DNA from: Acidobacteriota bacterium
GTDB lineage: Bacteria > Acidobacteriota > Terriglobia > Terriglobales > Acidobacteriaceae
Direction of reading: 5' to 3'
DNA: 35,924 nt
NCBI GenBank assembly: GCA_018268855.1
Contig: JAFDVR010000018.1
Span: 1-35,924, forward strand
The notes under the pieces: model-generated
The model's database searches: none
What the model was told of the DNA's origin: nothing
Seen by the model: only the letters and a program-made list of their open reading frames with translations
Part shown: positions 23,835 to 32,606 of the stretch, in pieces
Layout of the letters: each line of letters begins with the position of its first letter
Position numbering within the stretch: the first letter of the stretch is position 1
Translations under genes and position numbers: made by a program

Positions 23835-25208
23835 TTATTTCGTTTCCGCAGGAGCCTCGGGCACCAGCAAAACCACATCTGCTGGATCGGTGTCGCCTAA
23901 AGTGATAGTCGTTGTGGCGCTGCCATATTTGTGCAGGCTCTTGCGTGTCTCAATGGTGGAGAAGAGGACACGCCTCGTATCCGTGGTAACAGAATCTTCG
24001 GCCCCTTTTGCCGTGAGCAGGTACGTTGCCGGTCCGGGAAGATAGTCGAAGCGGAAGCCGCCGTCGCTATGCACTGTGGCGGTGAAGTGCAGTGAAGGAT
24101 CGGGTTTGCCGTTGGCGTCCAGCGCGGATGCTTCCACGGTCCCGCTATTGACCGGGTGCGAATCTGCCTTAGCCAGCACGTGGCCGCTCACTGGGTGCAG
24201 AGCACGTAGTGGGACGACGATCTCCTCGTTGGAGCGTTCTTCGCCTGCGGTTACCGTGATGGTTTTGGCATCGCTTTTGCGGTACACATTGCCGGAGTAG
24301 ACATTGAGCCGCAGCCCGAACAGATCGCCCAGAGCCGACCCGCCTGCTCCGGTGCGGACTGGGCTGAATCCGCTTGAACTGAGCGACCGGCCCATCATGG
24401 TGGCGTGCAGCATGTAGGCGCCGGGGCTGAGTCCCGCAATGCGGAAGCGACCCCTGTCATCGGTCTTGCTGGTTTCAGCAATGTGGGCAAGGTCCACATC
24501 TTCCGCCGCGAGGCCGCCGAAACCGGTGCCTTGTCCGGAGTCTGGATAAACAGTGCGTACTGTCCATCCCACGGCAGGCGATCCATCGTCGTACACCACG
24601 CGTCCTTCAATCGCGGCACCGCGTTCCAGTCGGAGATCGGCGTGGTCGCCGCTTGATCCGCTGACCGTGACTACCGGCGCTACGGCTGCAATCTTTGCAC
24701 GGACAGAGGGATCTTTGCTGGCAAAGTCTGCTGCGGAGAATTGACTCAGGGGATCCACGTATCCTGGCATAGCCGCGTGTACGTAGTAGGTGCCGGGCTT
24801 CACGTTGGCAAAGAAATACATGCCGTCGGCCCCTACCGTGGCCGAGGTCATCATGTCCGACATTGCAGAGAGCATTTTTACGGCTTGTGCCAACTGCTTT
24901 TTCTTCTCTTCTGCGTCAGGTTGGGCTGCGCCTTTGCTGTTCTTCTGGTTCAGCTTTTCCAGATTGGCGAGCATGGCATCGTTTGCTCCGGCATCGGCGT
25001 CAACCGGCTTCAGCATGACCTTGGCAAATCGCGCGGGCGCTCCAGTGTCCGCGCAGACTACCGAACCGGTGACATACGCATTGCTGACGGTTACCTTCTC
25101 ACCGATGGCATCGAGAGCATCGTCGGACTTGCTGGATTTCTGAGCGCACAAGACAGGTGCAGTACATGCGAGCGCAAGGACAAGAACACGTCGGGGCAGA
25201 TTGTGCAT
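23835..25208 (-). CDS. Secreted protein with three carboxypeptidase-regulatory-like domains
   Basis: A 457-residue secreted protein. A signal peptide (VLVLALACTAPVLCA-Q) is followed by three similar beta-sandwich units, starting with VTGSVVCADTGAPARFAKVM (about residue 46), IEGRVVYDDGSPAVGWTV and VSGHVLAKADSHPVNSG. They share lines such as MYFFANVKPGTYYVHAAMPGY and RFRIAGLSPGAYMLHATM. A charged stretch NQKNSKGAAQPDAEEKKKQ interrupts the first unit. Such domains usually serve as protein-binding or wall-facing modules; no enzyme signature is present. It is probably exported to the periplasm or outer surface. ATG 25208 is used because the signal peptide begins there. Confidence 0.8.
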   Translation of the reverse strand: MHNLPRRVLVLALACTAPVLCAQKSSKSDDALDAIGEKVTVSNAYVTGSVVCADTGAPARFAKVMLKPVDADAGANDAMLANLEKLNQKNSKGAAQPDAEEKKKQLAQAVKMLSAMSDMMTSATVGADGMYFFANVKPGTYYVHAAMPGYVDPLSQFSAADFASKDPSVRAKIAAVAPVVTVSGSSGDHADLRLERGAAIEGRVVYDDGSPAVGWTVRTVYPDSGQGTGFGGLAAEDVDLAHIAETSKTDDRGRFRIAGLSPGAYMLHATMMGRSLSSSGFSPVRTGAGGSALGDLFGLRLNVYSGNVYRKSDAKTITVTAGEERSNEEIVVPLRALHPVSGHVLAKADSHPVNSGTVEASALDANGKPDPSLHFTATVHSDGGFRFDYLPGPATYLLTAKGAEDSVTTDTRRVLFSTIETRKSLHKYGSATTTITLGDTDPADVVLLVPEAPAETK

Positions 25209-25262
25209 GAGGATGGCAGTATAGAACCGGGATCCTTCCAGTTGCCATACAAATTCGAGGCA

Positions 25263-25284
25263 GGTGTGGCAAATTAGCCACACC
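25263..25284. promoter_or_regulatory. Perfect inverted repeat between divergent genes
   Basis: GGTGTGGC-AAATTA-GCCACACC with 8-base arms lies in the 146-base gap between the carboxypeptidase-regulatory gene (minus) and lpxC (plus). It could be a repressor site shared by both genes or a hairpin in one leader; no T-run follows. Confidence 0.5.
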
Positions 25285-25354
25285 CGCATCTTTTCGAAAC
25301 AGGCGTATTCTGCTTGCGCCGCCTCACCGGCGAGCAGGAACGACCGGAACGCTT

Positions 25355-26263
25355 TTGGCCCAGGAAATCACCCAGCTTCGACCGCAGACGGAACAGACGC
25401 TGAATGAAGCGCTGAGCTTTGAGGGCGTTGGTTTGCACAGCGGCGCGCCGGTGCATATGCGGCTGCTGCCCGCGCCGGCGGGTTCAGGCATCGTCTTCCG
25501 CCGGACCGACCTCGACAACTTTGAGATTCCAGCCAATGGCCGCAACGTGGCCAAGGTGAGCTATGCGACCAGCCTGATGCGGCAGGGCGTTCTGATCTCC
25601 ACGACCGAACATCTGTTGAGCGCGTTCATCGGGTACGGCGTGGATAACGTAATCGTTGAGATCGACAATCTCGAAGTGCCGATTCTGGACGGTTCCGCGT
25701 TGCCGTATGTGTCGGAGTTTCAGCGGACAGGTTTGAAGCGCCAGCGGCGGCGGCGCGAGGTAATCAAGGTGCTGAAGCCGGTGGAGGTGGAGGAAGGCGG
25801 CAAGTTCATCGGCGTCTATCCGGGCGAAGGATACGGCATTGATTACTCCATCGATTTTGCTCCGCCGATTGGCCGTTCGCGCTTTCTTGGCGATCTGGCC
25901 ACAGGAGCGTATGCCCACCTGATTGCGCCTGCGCGGACCTTCGGTTTCAAAGAAGACGAGCCCATGCTGCGCAACATGGGCCTCATTCGCGGCGTGAGCG
26001 ATGCGTGCGCCATCATTATCGGTGGCGGAGAAGTGCAGAATGGCGATCTCCGGTTTGCGGACGAGTTTGTGCGCCACAAGGTGCTCGATCTGATTGGCGA
26101 TCTGGCGCTTGCCGGCCGCCGCATGGAAGGACGCGTGGTTGCCGAGCGAGCCGGACACGCCATGCATACCGCGCTGGTGAGCCGGCTGATGCGCGACCGG
26201 GGCGCGTGGGAGCTGGCGCCGGTGATGGAAGAAATGCAGGAGCCTGTGACGGCGGTCGCGTAG
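25355..26263 (+). CDS. lpxC: UDP-3-O-acyl-N-acetylglucosamine deacetylase
   Basis: A 302-residue zinc deacetylase that commits UDP-GlcNAc to lipid A synthesis in the cytosol. Expected residues are visible: TTEHLLSAF (Glu85 and His86), HKVLDLIGDL (His241, Asp245; zinc ligands with His86) and RAGHAMH (His268, catalytic). DGSALPYV and QTLNEALSFEGVGLHSG are standard. A TTG at 25355 is the only good start; the Shine-Dalgarno is weak. An inverted repeat upstream (25263-25284) may control it. The usual lpxD-fabZ-lpxA neighbours are absent. Its presence supports a lipid A-making outer membrane. Confidence 0.96.
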   Translation: MAQEITQLRPQTEQTLNEALSFEGVGLHSGAPVHMRLLPAPAGSGIVFRRTDLDNFEIPANGRNVAKVSYATSLMRQGVLISTTEHLLSAFIGYGVDNVIVEIDNLEVPILDGSALPYVSEFQRTGLKRQRRRREVIKVLKPVEVEEGGKFIGVYPGEGYGIDYSIDFAPPIGRSRFLGDLATGAYAHLIAPARTFGFKEDEPMLRNMGLIRGVSDACAIIIGGGEVQNGDLRFADEFVRHKVLDLIGDLALAGRRMEGRVVAERAGHAMHTALVSRLMRDRGAWELAPVMEEMQEPVTAVA

Positions 26264-26353
26264 TTTGTGCATCAGGAAGTTTTTATTGCTTGTTGCGTTC
26301 TACCTTCGCGAGAAATTTCACGAAGTGTACGATTCCCACCGGGACAACATTGC

Positions 26354-27697
26354 ATGAAGATACGTTTTCAATTTGCTGTCGCTGCTCTTGTGTTTACCCT
26401 AACCGCACAGGCGCAGAGACGTTCTGCGGACGAACTGACTCAACTTGCGCGCAATCACGATGCATCGCTGAAGTCTGCGATTGAGGCGAGCTTCGCGCCG
26501 AAGGCGTTGCGCGATGGAACGGCGTGGCTGTCGCATGAACATGCGTTTTTCTTTGCTCTGCAATCGCAGAGTGCGCCGCAATTGGTCATAGATGAGCAGC
26601 CGCCGGTTGCGATGCAGCGGGTGGCAGACAGCGATCTATGGTTTGCGGCCCCATCGATGGAACGTCTGGATGCGCTGCATGGCTTCTACTACGTAGTGAA
26701 TGGCGAACACTTCGGCGGTAGCCACGATGTCCCGGCATTTGGCCCGATGCATTATGCGGATGCGAAGACGCCGCAGGGCACGCTCTCACCAAAGTACGAG
26801 ATCGTGAGCAAAATCTACGACGGCATGCGCAGCGATTATTGGATCTACGTGCCTGCGCAGTATCGAGTGGACAAGCCTGCGGCGCTGATGGTCTTCACTG
26901 ATGGACAGAGCCACATCAAGCGCGTAGCCAATCAGCCGGCGGAACTCAACGTGATCGACCATCTCATCGCCGCGGGCAAGATGCCTATTGCGATTTGTGT
27001 CTTCACCAGTCCAGGCGATATCTCCGGTTCGCCCGACACGCCAACGTACCGCTTTGTAGAGGCGTATGCGAAGAAGTGGAATCGCACGCTGAAGGATTCG
27101 ATGCGATCGACGGAGTATGACACTGTGAGCGATCGCTTCGCGCGCTTTCTACGCGACGAGTTATTGCCCGAGGTGGAGAAGAAGTACAACATCCGCCACG
27201 ATGCGTACAGCCGCGCGATTCAGGGCTCATCTTCGGGCGCGATTGCTGCGTTCAATGCGGCGTGGCAGATGCCGGACCAGTTCAGCCGCGTGCTCTCATG
27301 GATTGGCACATATACCAGCATCCAGTGGCGCGAAGATCCAACAAATCCCGATGGCGGGCATGATTATCCAGAGAAAGTGCTGCGCGGGCCGAAGCGGAAC
27401 ATCCGCGTATGGTTGCAGGATGGAAGCAACGACCAGGAGAACCCGCGTTACGGAAGCTGGCCGCTGGCAAATCTGCGCATGGCGAATGCCCTGAAGGCGC
27501 AGGGTTACGACTTCCATCTGCTGTTTGGAGACGGAACGCACAACGCTGCGCAAGGCCGTGCCACGCTGTCACAATCGCTCACATGGTTGTGGCGCGATTA
27601 CGATCTGGCAAAGACAGCACAGACCTTTGAGCAGGAAGAGACGGAGCGAGCGCAGCCGCCTTTCCGCGTCCGTGTTGTGAACCGGTCTTCTGAATAG
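26354..27697 (+). CDS. Secreted esterase (Esterase-D / enterochelin-esterase-like alpha/beta hydrolase)
   Basis: A 447-residue secreted hydrolase. Signal peptide RFQFAVAALVFTLTA-QAQ. An N-terminal beta-sandwich-like part (about residues 60-140; AFFFALQSQSAPQ, GFYYVVNGEHFGG) precedes the PF00756-type alpha/beta domain with the nucleophile in QGSSSGAIAA, an acidic candidate in WLQDGSNDQENPRYGSW and the His in GDGTHNAAQG. This N-domain plus esterase order is that of Fes/IroE-like enzymes or xylan/feruloyl esterases. Substrate is undetermined; in soil bacteria plant-polymer esters or siderophores are both plausible. It is 90 bases after lpxC but independent in function. Confidence 0.85.
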   Translation: MKIRFQFAVAALVFTLTAQAQRRSADELTQLARNHDASLKSAIEASFAPKALRDGTAWLSHEHAFFFALQSQSAPQLVIDEQPPVAMQRVADSDLWFAAPSMERLDALHGFYYVVNGEHFGGSHDVPAFGPMHYADAKTPQGTLSPKYEIVSKIYDGMRSDYWIYVPAQYRVDKPAALMVFTDGQSHIKRVANQPAELNVIDHLIAAGKMPIAICVFTSPGDISGSPDTPTYRFVEAYAKKWNRTLKDSMRSTEYDTVSDRFARFLRDELLPEVEKKYNIRHDAYSRAIQGSSSGAIAAFNAAWQMPDQFSRVLSWIGTYTSIQWREDPTNPDGGHDYPEKVLRGPKRNIRVWLQDGSNDQENPRYGSWPLANLRMANALKAQGYDFHLLFGDGTHNAAQGRATLSQSLTWLWRDYDLAKTAQTFEQEETERAQPPFRVRVVNRSSE

Positions 27698-27748
27698 AAT
27701 GGGAGAAGCCGCGCAACCAGCGCATTCTGAAAGCATCCAACTAACACC

Positions 27749-28228
27749 ATGCCCCGAGCCGCCATAGCACTAGGATCGAACCTGGATGATCGCAAGAAAA
27801 ACCTCGACGAGGCTGCGCGCTTGTTGCAGACCGTTGGCGAGGTGACGAACATATCGTCTTGGATCGAGACGGACCCGGTGGGATATACCGACCAGCCGAA
27901 GTTCCTGAATGGCGTCGCGATTCTTGAGACGGAGCTCAAGCCGTGGGACCTGATGCAGGCGCTGCTCAATATCGAGCACCTGATGGGCCGCGACCGTTCC
28001 GGCGGCATTCCCAAAGGGCCACGCCTGATCGATATGGACATTCTTCTTTACGATGGTGAGATTGTTCAGAAACATGACCTCACTATTCCGCACCCGGAGC
28101 TGGCGAACCGCGCGTTTGTGTTGGAGCCGCTGGCGCAGGTGGCCGGCGACTGGGTAGAGCCGAAGAGCGGATCGACTGTGCGCCAGTTACTGGAGAAGTT
28201 AACGGCGAATATTGAGGCGGCCTCTTAG
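27749..28228 (+). CDS. folK: 2-amino-4-hydroxy-6-hydroxymethyldihydropteridine pyrophosphokinase
   Basis: A 159-residue HPPK that transfers pyrophosphate from ATP to the pterin in folate synthesis. IALGSNLDDRKKNL opens the fold; RDRSGGIPKGPRLIDMDILLY holds the two magnesium aspartates (Asp95, Asp97) and the GPR segment, and IPHPELANRAFVLEPLAQV is the family's C-terminal signature. The GGIPKGPR region is slightly longer than in E. coli. The ATG at 27749 gives the standard N-terminus MPRAAIALGSN. The stop shares TTAG with the convergent gene, as also happens at 12245-12248. No other folate gene is adjacent. Confidence 0.96.
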   Translation: MPRAAIALGSNLDDRKKNLDEAARLLQTVGEVTNISSWIETDPVGYTDQPKFLNGVAILETELKPWDLMQALLNIEHLMGRDRSGGIPKGPRLIDMDILLYDGEIVQKHDLTIPHPELANRAFVLEPLAQVAGDWVEPKSGSTVRQLLEKLTANIEAAS

Positions 28229-29217
28229 CGCGTTGATTTCGGACGGTTCTCTTCCGATTCACGTTTGCCGCCGCGCAGGAATCTTCCCGTGTTCTTGAGC
28301 GATGTTCCAATCGCACCCTTCACTGCGCCGTAGCTTTTATCCAATGCGTTGCTGGTGTGGTCCGTGGCGATGACGAGGGCGGTGTTGGTTTTGCGGTCGC
28401 TCATGGCGAGCGCGTCGATGGTGGTGCTGCCTGCGGCAATGGTGGCTTGCGCCGGACGCTTCTCAGGGTTGGCCCATGCGACATCTGTGTCGGGCAGGGT
28501 TTCGAGGCGCGTGAGCAGTGGCGCACGCATGTCGCTGCGTGTCATCTTGGTGGAGAGCAGGCCGGGCCACGCGGCGGACTGCGCCCAGACGGCGCCGTTC
28601 ATGGGAGCATCGGCTTCGCCGAGATTGATGACGTGCACGTTGTGCAGTTCCGTCATCTCCTCGCAGCGGTCGCCGCCGCATCCGCGTTTGCAGAGTTCTT
28701 CATCGAGGAATGAGGCGTGTTTTCCGGTGGAGATCCATACTTTTGCGCCGTGTGTTTGCGCGTTGATGGTGGCGGCGCGGGTGATCTGGCTGGCGTCGCA
28801 GACGGTGTCTTCGTGCGCGGCGGCGTACCAGTAACGCGCGGTGTAGGTGGCGTCGTCGTCGCCGGTGCCGGTGAGCAGCGTGGAGACATGTTCAGTGTCG
28901 AGGGGGTGGCCCATGCGTCCGCAGTCGGCGCGCCACAGATGGTAGAAGTGCAATTCGATTCCTGCGCCGGTGCGAAAGGCTTGTCCGTAAATAGTGCCGT
29001 CGTCGGCTGCGACGGTGGGGAGAGCGATGTCTTCACGGAATCGGGCGGGCGCGACGGAGCAGTCTTCTTTGCTGACCATAAAGATCGGTACGAACCGCTC
29101 CAGCAGCGCCTGCTCCAGCGTGTCGTCCAGACCGTCGTGGTCGGAATCGAGAGGTACCTGCGCCGCTGCAGTCATGCAACACAGGACCAGCAGCACCGCG
29201 CCGCACAGAAAACGCAT
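28225..29217 (-). CDS. Secreted protein with calcium-type Asp loop, unknown function
   Basis: A 330-residue protein with signal peptide FLCGAVLLVLCCMTAA-AQ. Right after it comes DSDHDGLDD (residues 24-32), a thrombospondin-3/EF-hand-like calcium loop, then TLEQALLERFVPIFMVSKEDC. The rest has ELHFYHLWRADCGRMGHPLD, ARYWYAAAHEDTVCDA and KVWISTGKHASFLDEELCKRG, a layout resembling Vps62/DUF946-like proteins (His-Ala-Ser-Phe in GKHASF). Several Cys suggest disulfides. The C-terminus is basic. No catalytic motif is clear. It converges on folK. Confidence 0.72.
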   Translation of the reverse strand: MRFLCGAVLLVLCCMTAAAQVPLDSDHDGLDDTLEQALLERFVPIFMVSKEDCSVAPARFREDIALPTVAADDGTIYGQAFRTGAGIELHFYHLWRADCGRMGHPLDTEHVSTLLTGTGDDDATYTARYWYAAAHEDTVCDASQITRAATINAQTHGAKVWISTGKHASFLDEELCKRGCGGDRCEEMTELHNVHVINLGEADAPMNGAVWAQSAAWPGLLSTKMTRSDMRAPLLTRLETLPDTDVAWANPEKRPAQATIAAGSTTIDALAMSDRKTNTALVIATDHTSNALDKSYGAVKGAIGTSLKNTGRFLRGGKRESEENRPKSTR

Positions 29218-29645
29218 GGGGTAAGCCTACGCTCCTCTTGCCGGATCATGGACAGATCGTTGAGCGCAACACATTGCATGATCGCATCCATGCGCATCAG
29301 ATCGGATCGCCATCAGATGTAGGCCAGACCCCTCCCCCCGGGGGTACCCCTTGTTAAGTTGTTCATTCCTAACACTTACGATTTTCAGTATCTGTAAAAT
29401 ACCGTCTTTATTGGACTTACACGCAAAATCTTCCTGCAAAAGGACTTAGCGGTCTCGTGCGGGTTTCCTCCGAAGTTTCTGGCATATCTTTTATTGTTTC
29501 AAATTTGGATACATAATTCCGCAGGGCGTATCGTCTGCCGTTGCTTCTATTTAGCAGTTTTCGTGGGTTGACAAGGCTCGCGAGCTGCCGGAGCGTTCGC
29601 ATGGAGCCGGTGGTCGTGGCTGAGAGATATCCTGAAAGACAGAAC
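29218..29645. other. Long intergenic region upstream of tgt
   Basis: 428 bases with no convincing gene. It holds overlapping palindromes at 29326-29350 (CCCCC-GGGGG then GGGGTACCCC), an AT-rich part around 29375-29520, and a TTGACA at 29568-29573 that could be a -35 box, although no matching -10 is clear. Start codons upstream of 29646 in the tgt frame lack family homology. Confidence 0.55.
29326..29350. repeat. Overlapping GC palindromes
   Basis: CCCCC at 29335-29339 faces GGGGG at 29340-29344, and GGGGTACCCC (29341-29350) is itself palindromic. Two mutually exclusive stems are therefore possible. Phrases of this kind look like Terriglobia dispersed repeats; I cannot check the copy number. 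Confidence 0.6.
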
Positions 29646-30782
29646 ATGTCGCTCTCCTTCACCATTCTGAACACCGTTGGCCCGGCCCGCCGTGCTGCAC
29701 TTACGCTTCCGCACGGCACGGTGCAGACGCCTGTCTTTATGCCTGTGGGTACAGCGGCGACGGTGAAAGCCGTTCCGCAGGATGTGGTGGAGACGATTGG
29801 CAACAGTGGCCGTGGCGCGGAGATCATTCTTGCCAACACGTATCACCTGTATCTGCGGCCTGGGCATGAGCTGATTCGGCACGCGGGTGGAGTGCACAGA
29901 TTTATGAGTTGGGATCGGCCCATGCTGACGGATTCGGGCGGATTTCAGGTCTTTTCGCTGGCAAAACTACGCAAGATCAAGCCGGATGGGGTGGAGTTTC
30001 GCTCGCATCTGGATGGGTCGAAGCATTTCTTTTCGCCAGAACATTCGATGGATATCCAGATTGCGCTCGGGGCGGACATCATGATGGCCTTTGATGAGTG
30101 CACCGAGCACCCGGCGACGCATGAGCGCGCGCGGCAGAGCATGGAGTTGACGCACGCGTGGGCGCGCCGGTCGCTCGACCACTTCCGCGCGAACGCGCAC
30201 ACTGTGCCGTGGCATGCGGAGCGCAATGGGCAGACGCAGAACCTCTTCGGCATTGTGCAGGGCGGGATGCATAAGGACCTCCGCACGCAGTCTGCGGAGA
30301 CGATTGTGGAGATGGATTTCGACGGTTACGCCATTGGCGGTCTTGCCGTGGGCGAGGAGCGCGAGGTCACGCGCGAGATGATCGCGCACACGCTGGAATA
30401 TCTGCCGAAGGACAAGCCCCGCTATGTGATGGGCGTTGGCTACCCGGATGAGATTGCCGAGTACGCGCGCATGGGCGTGGACATGATGGACTGCGTTCTG
30501 CCGACGCGCGCCGGGCGCCACGGCCTCTGCTTTACCGCCGCAGGCCGCATGAACATGAAGAACAAGCAGTTCGCCGAGGACGAAAACCCCATCGACCCGA
30601 CGTGCACCTGCCCGGTGTGCGCGCGGTACTCGCGGCGGTATATCCGGCATTTATTTGCGGCGGGGGAGATTCTGGGACAGACGCTTTGCAGCATGCATAA
30701 TCTGGCGTTTTATGGGGACACGATGATGCGGGTGCGTGAGGGGCTGGCATTGGAAGCCCAACGAATCTCTCGTAATAGCTAA
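29646..30782 (+). CDS. tgt: Queuine/preQ1 tRNA-guanine transglycosylase
   Basis: A 378-residue enzyme exchanging guanine-34 for preQ1 in tRNAs with GUN anticodons. MLTDSGGFQVFSL carries the conserved Asp96 (the base-binding/acid residue), and MMDCVLPTRAGRHG the region of the nucleophilic Asp; zinc ligands appear as CTCPVC with a following Cys/His (ILGQTLCSMHNL). FGIVQGG and AIGGLAVGEE are standard. The ATG at 29646 was chosen for the family start MSLSFTIL. It is the first gene of the block that in many bacteria runs tgt-yajC-secD-secF; here an unrelated gene follows it. A terminator lies after it. Confidence 0.96.
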   Translation: MSLSFTILNTVGPARRAALTLPHGTVQTPVFMPVGTAATVKAVPQDVVETIGNSGRGAEIILANTYHLYLRPGHELIRHAGGVHRFMSWDRPMLTDSGGFQVFSLAKLRKIKPDGVEFRSHLDGSKHFFSPEHSMDIQIALGADIMMAFDECTEHPATHERARQSMELTHAWARRSLDHFRANAHTVPWHAERNGQTQNLFGIVQGGMHKDLRTQSAETIVEMDFDGYAIGGLAVGEEREVTREMIAHTLEYLPKDKPRYVMGVGYPDEIAEYARMGVDMMDCVLPTRAGRHGLCFTAAGRMNMKNKQFAEDENPIDPTCTCPVCARYSRRYIRHLFAAGEILGQTLCSMHNLAFYGDTMMRVREGLALEAQRISRNS

Positions 30783-30979
30783 CGTATTGCTACATCTCTT
30801 CTAAATGCCTAAGCTGAGACGCTTCTGTAATGTGAGCCGTTCGATTGAGTCAGCGTTAACCTCGCCGGACGACTTTCAGACACCATGTTCCTGCAAACAA
30901 TTTGCTTGCCCACGCATTTCTTTGTTGACGGAACTATCGGACGCGGACTAGGGTTCCGCATTGCGTGGCAGAGAACCAG

Positions 30980-31045
30980 AGGGCCACCCGTATGCCTGTC
31001 CTTATAGCTAGGAACAGGCGCACGGGTGGCCCTTTGTCTTTTTGC
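30980..31045 (+). terminator. Strong hairpin after tgt with T-tract
   Basis: AGGGCCACCCGT (30980-30991) pairs perfectly with ACGGGTGGCCCT (31022-31033), and an inner GCCTGT/ACAGGC stem extends it, followed by TTGTCTTTTTG. It probably ends tgt transcription. Since it lies 45 bases before the next start, it could also act as an attenuator in that gene's leader. Confidence 0.8.
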
Positions 31046-31077
31046 TCCGACTTTAACCCCGATTGGAGTCTCACCAC

Positions 31078-32352
31078 ATGCAATCGAACCGCAATGTATT
31101 AAGAACGTCCGGCAAAGTGATTGCCGCATTACTCGTCGCCTCTACTACTCTCTTCGCGCAGCGCGTGGAAGACTATGCCATGCAGGTGGATTCGACAGAG
31201 CGCACCTGCGCCAACCTTGTCGATTCAGGCACATGGACCACCTTTGCCAACTATATGAATGGCGTGGGCACAACGAAAACACTGGCCCAGGTATTGACCG
31301 ATCTGAACCAGACCGCGCCGCAACTCACCAGCGCCAATCATCCTACTGTGGATGGATATATTGACGGCGTGCAATATTCTTCCGGCGATGTTTCCACTGA
31401 AATCTGGGCGCCTCAGGGACTTGCTGAAGACAAGTCAGGCAGCATCAACTACCACATTGTGGGTTGGGGCATGACGAACGCGAACAGTGGCAGTCACACG
31501 CAGGAGTGGCCAAATGGATCGCGCATTTCCGTCATGAACACCACATCGACGAGCAACGTGACTTATCGAAACGTGATTCTCGTGGTACCGACAGGCAACC
31601 AGACCTACAAGGCCGCGCTATATCACGCAGGCGGCGTCGCTATCTGGGGACACTATCTCTACGTGACCCAGACCACAGTGGGCATTCACGTCTTCGATCT
31701 GAATAATTTCAAACAGATTTATGGCAACACCTCTTACTGCCAGGAGTCGGACCACTTTACCGGCATTTTTGGCAACAAGGGCGGCAACTGGTGCGCGGAC
31801 GGTTACGGATACATGCTGCCTGAGGTGGCAATGTATTCATTGTCCGGTTCCTGCGCTCCGAAGGTAGATTGGCTGAACCAGGACCTGCGCCCTTCCACAA
31901 ACCTGCTAATTACGGGCGAGTACTGCAACAACGGCAGCGATACCTGCCGCGGCGACAGCACCGGTCTGAACGGACGTATGTACCAGTGGCAGATGGGCAG
32001 TGATGACAAGCTGATTACATCAGGAGGAAAAGCCACTCCAACGAAGGTCTACTACATGAATGAGCGAAACGTGCAGGGCGCCGCGCCGGATTACCTGAGC
32101 GGTGAACCCACAGATTCGTACTTCCTTACGTCTTCGCGTCATAACCAGTCCATATTTAAAGTGTCTCCGGTGGCCACGGCGCACTACACCACCAACGTGC
32201 TGCAGCATCCTGAGGGTATCCATGCAACGGCAACCACGCAACACGTCTGGTATGTCAACGAAGGAACCCGGAATGCAGACAATTCGCTGCACACCGATCC
32301 GAAAGATGGCGGCCGTGTGCTGATCATGATCGATCAGTACGCGATTAACTAA
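31078..32352 (+). CDS. Secreted protein of unknown function, likely beta-propeller-like
   Basis: A 424-residue protein with signal peptide VIAALLVASTTLFA-Q. It has six cysteines (near STERTCAN, GNTSYCQ, GGNWCADGYG, LSGSCAPK, TGEYCNN and DTCRGD), probably in disulfides. Strand-rich lines such as GVAIWGHYLYVTQTTVGIHVFDL and KVYYMNERNVQG suggest a propeller-like fold, and GEYC/NGRMYQWQM resemble bacterial secreted proteins I have seen without assigned function. ATG 31078 is preceded by GGAG. Its flanking terminators (30980, 32368) make it a separate unit between tgt and yajC. Its role is unknown. Confidence 0.72.
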   Translation: MQSNRNVLRTSGKVIAALLVASTTLFAQRVEDYAMQVDSTERTCANLVDSGTWTTFANYMNGVGTTKTLAQVLTDLNQTAPQLTSANHPTVDGYIDGVQYSSGDVSTEIWAPQGLAEDKSGSINYHIVGWGMTNANSGSHTQEWPNGSRISVMNTTSTSNVTYRNVILVVPTGNQTYKAALYHAGGVAIWGHYLYVTQTTVGIHVFDLNNFKQIYGNTSYCQESDHFTGIFGNKGGNWCADGYGYMLPEVAMYSLSGSCAPKVDWLNQDLRPSTNLLITGEYCNNGSDTCRGDSTGLNGRMYQWQMGSDDKLITSGGKATPTKVYYMNERNVQGAAPDYLSGEPTDSYFLTSSRHNQSIFKVSPVATAHYTTNVLQHPEGIHATATTQHVWYVNEGTRNADNSLHTDPKDGGRVLIMIDQYAIN

Positions 32353-32367
32353 GCTGTCCAATCATAG

Positions 32368-32397
32368 AGGGCCGCACCATCCAGGTGCGGCCCTTTT
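32368..32397 (+). terminator. Rho-independent terminator of the secreted protein gene
   Basis: AGGGCCGCACC pairs perfectly with GGTGCGGCCCT across a 4-6-base loop (ATCCA), with TTTTGCT after it, 16 bases past the stop. Confidence 0.85.
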
Positions 32398-32606
32398 GCT
32401 AAAACGCTGGATCCCAGGCGGCGCGTGTCCTTGACACTCCCGCCCTGCATCCGTGATGCTTAAGGCCAAGCACCCATCCGTCTAAAAACGCTGTGAATTT
32501 CTGCGTCTTTGCGAAGTTTGTGGTGTGTTTAATGAAATTTCTCTCCGCACCGATGCTGCCGTTCGACCGCAGCCGAGGCGCTGGAGCATGAAGGAAGTCT
32601 CCCACC

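Noticed and set aside
29218..29645. preQ1 riboswitch before tgt
   Set aside because: I see no preQ1-I type C-rich hairpin/A-rich tail arrangement; a covariance search would settle it.
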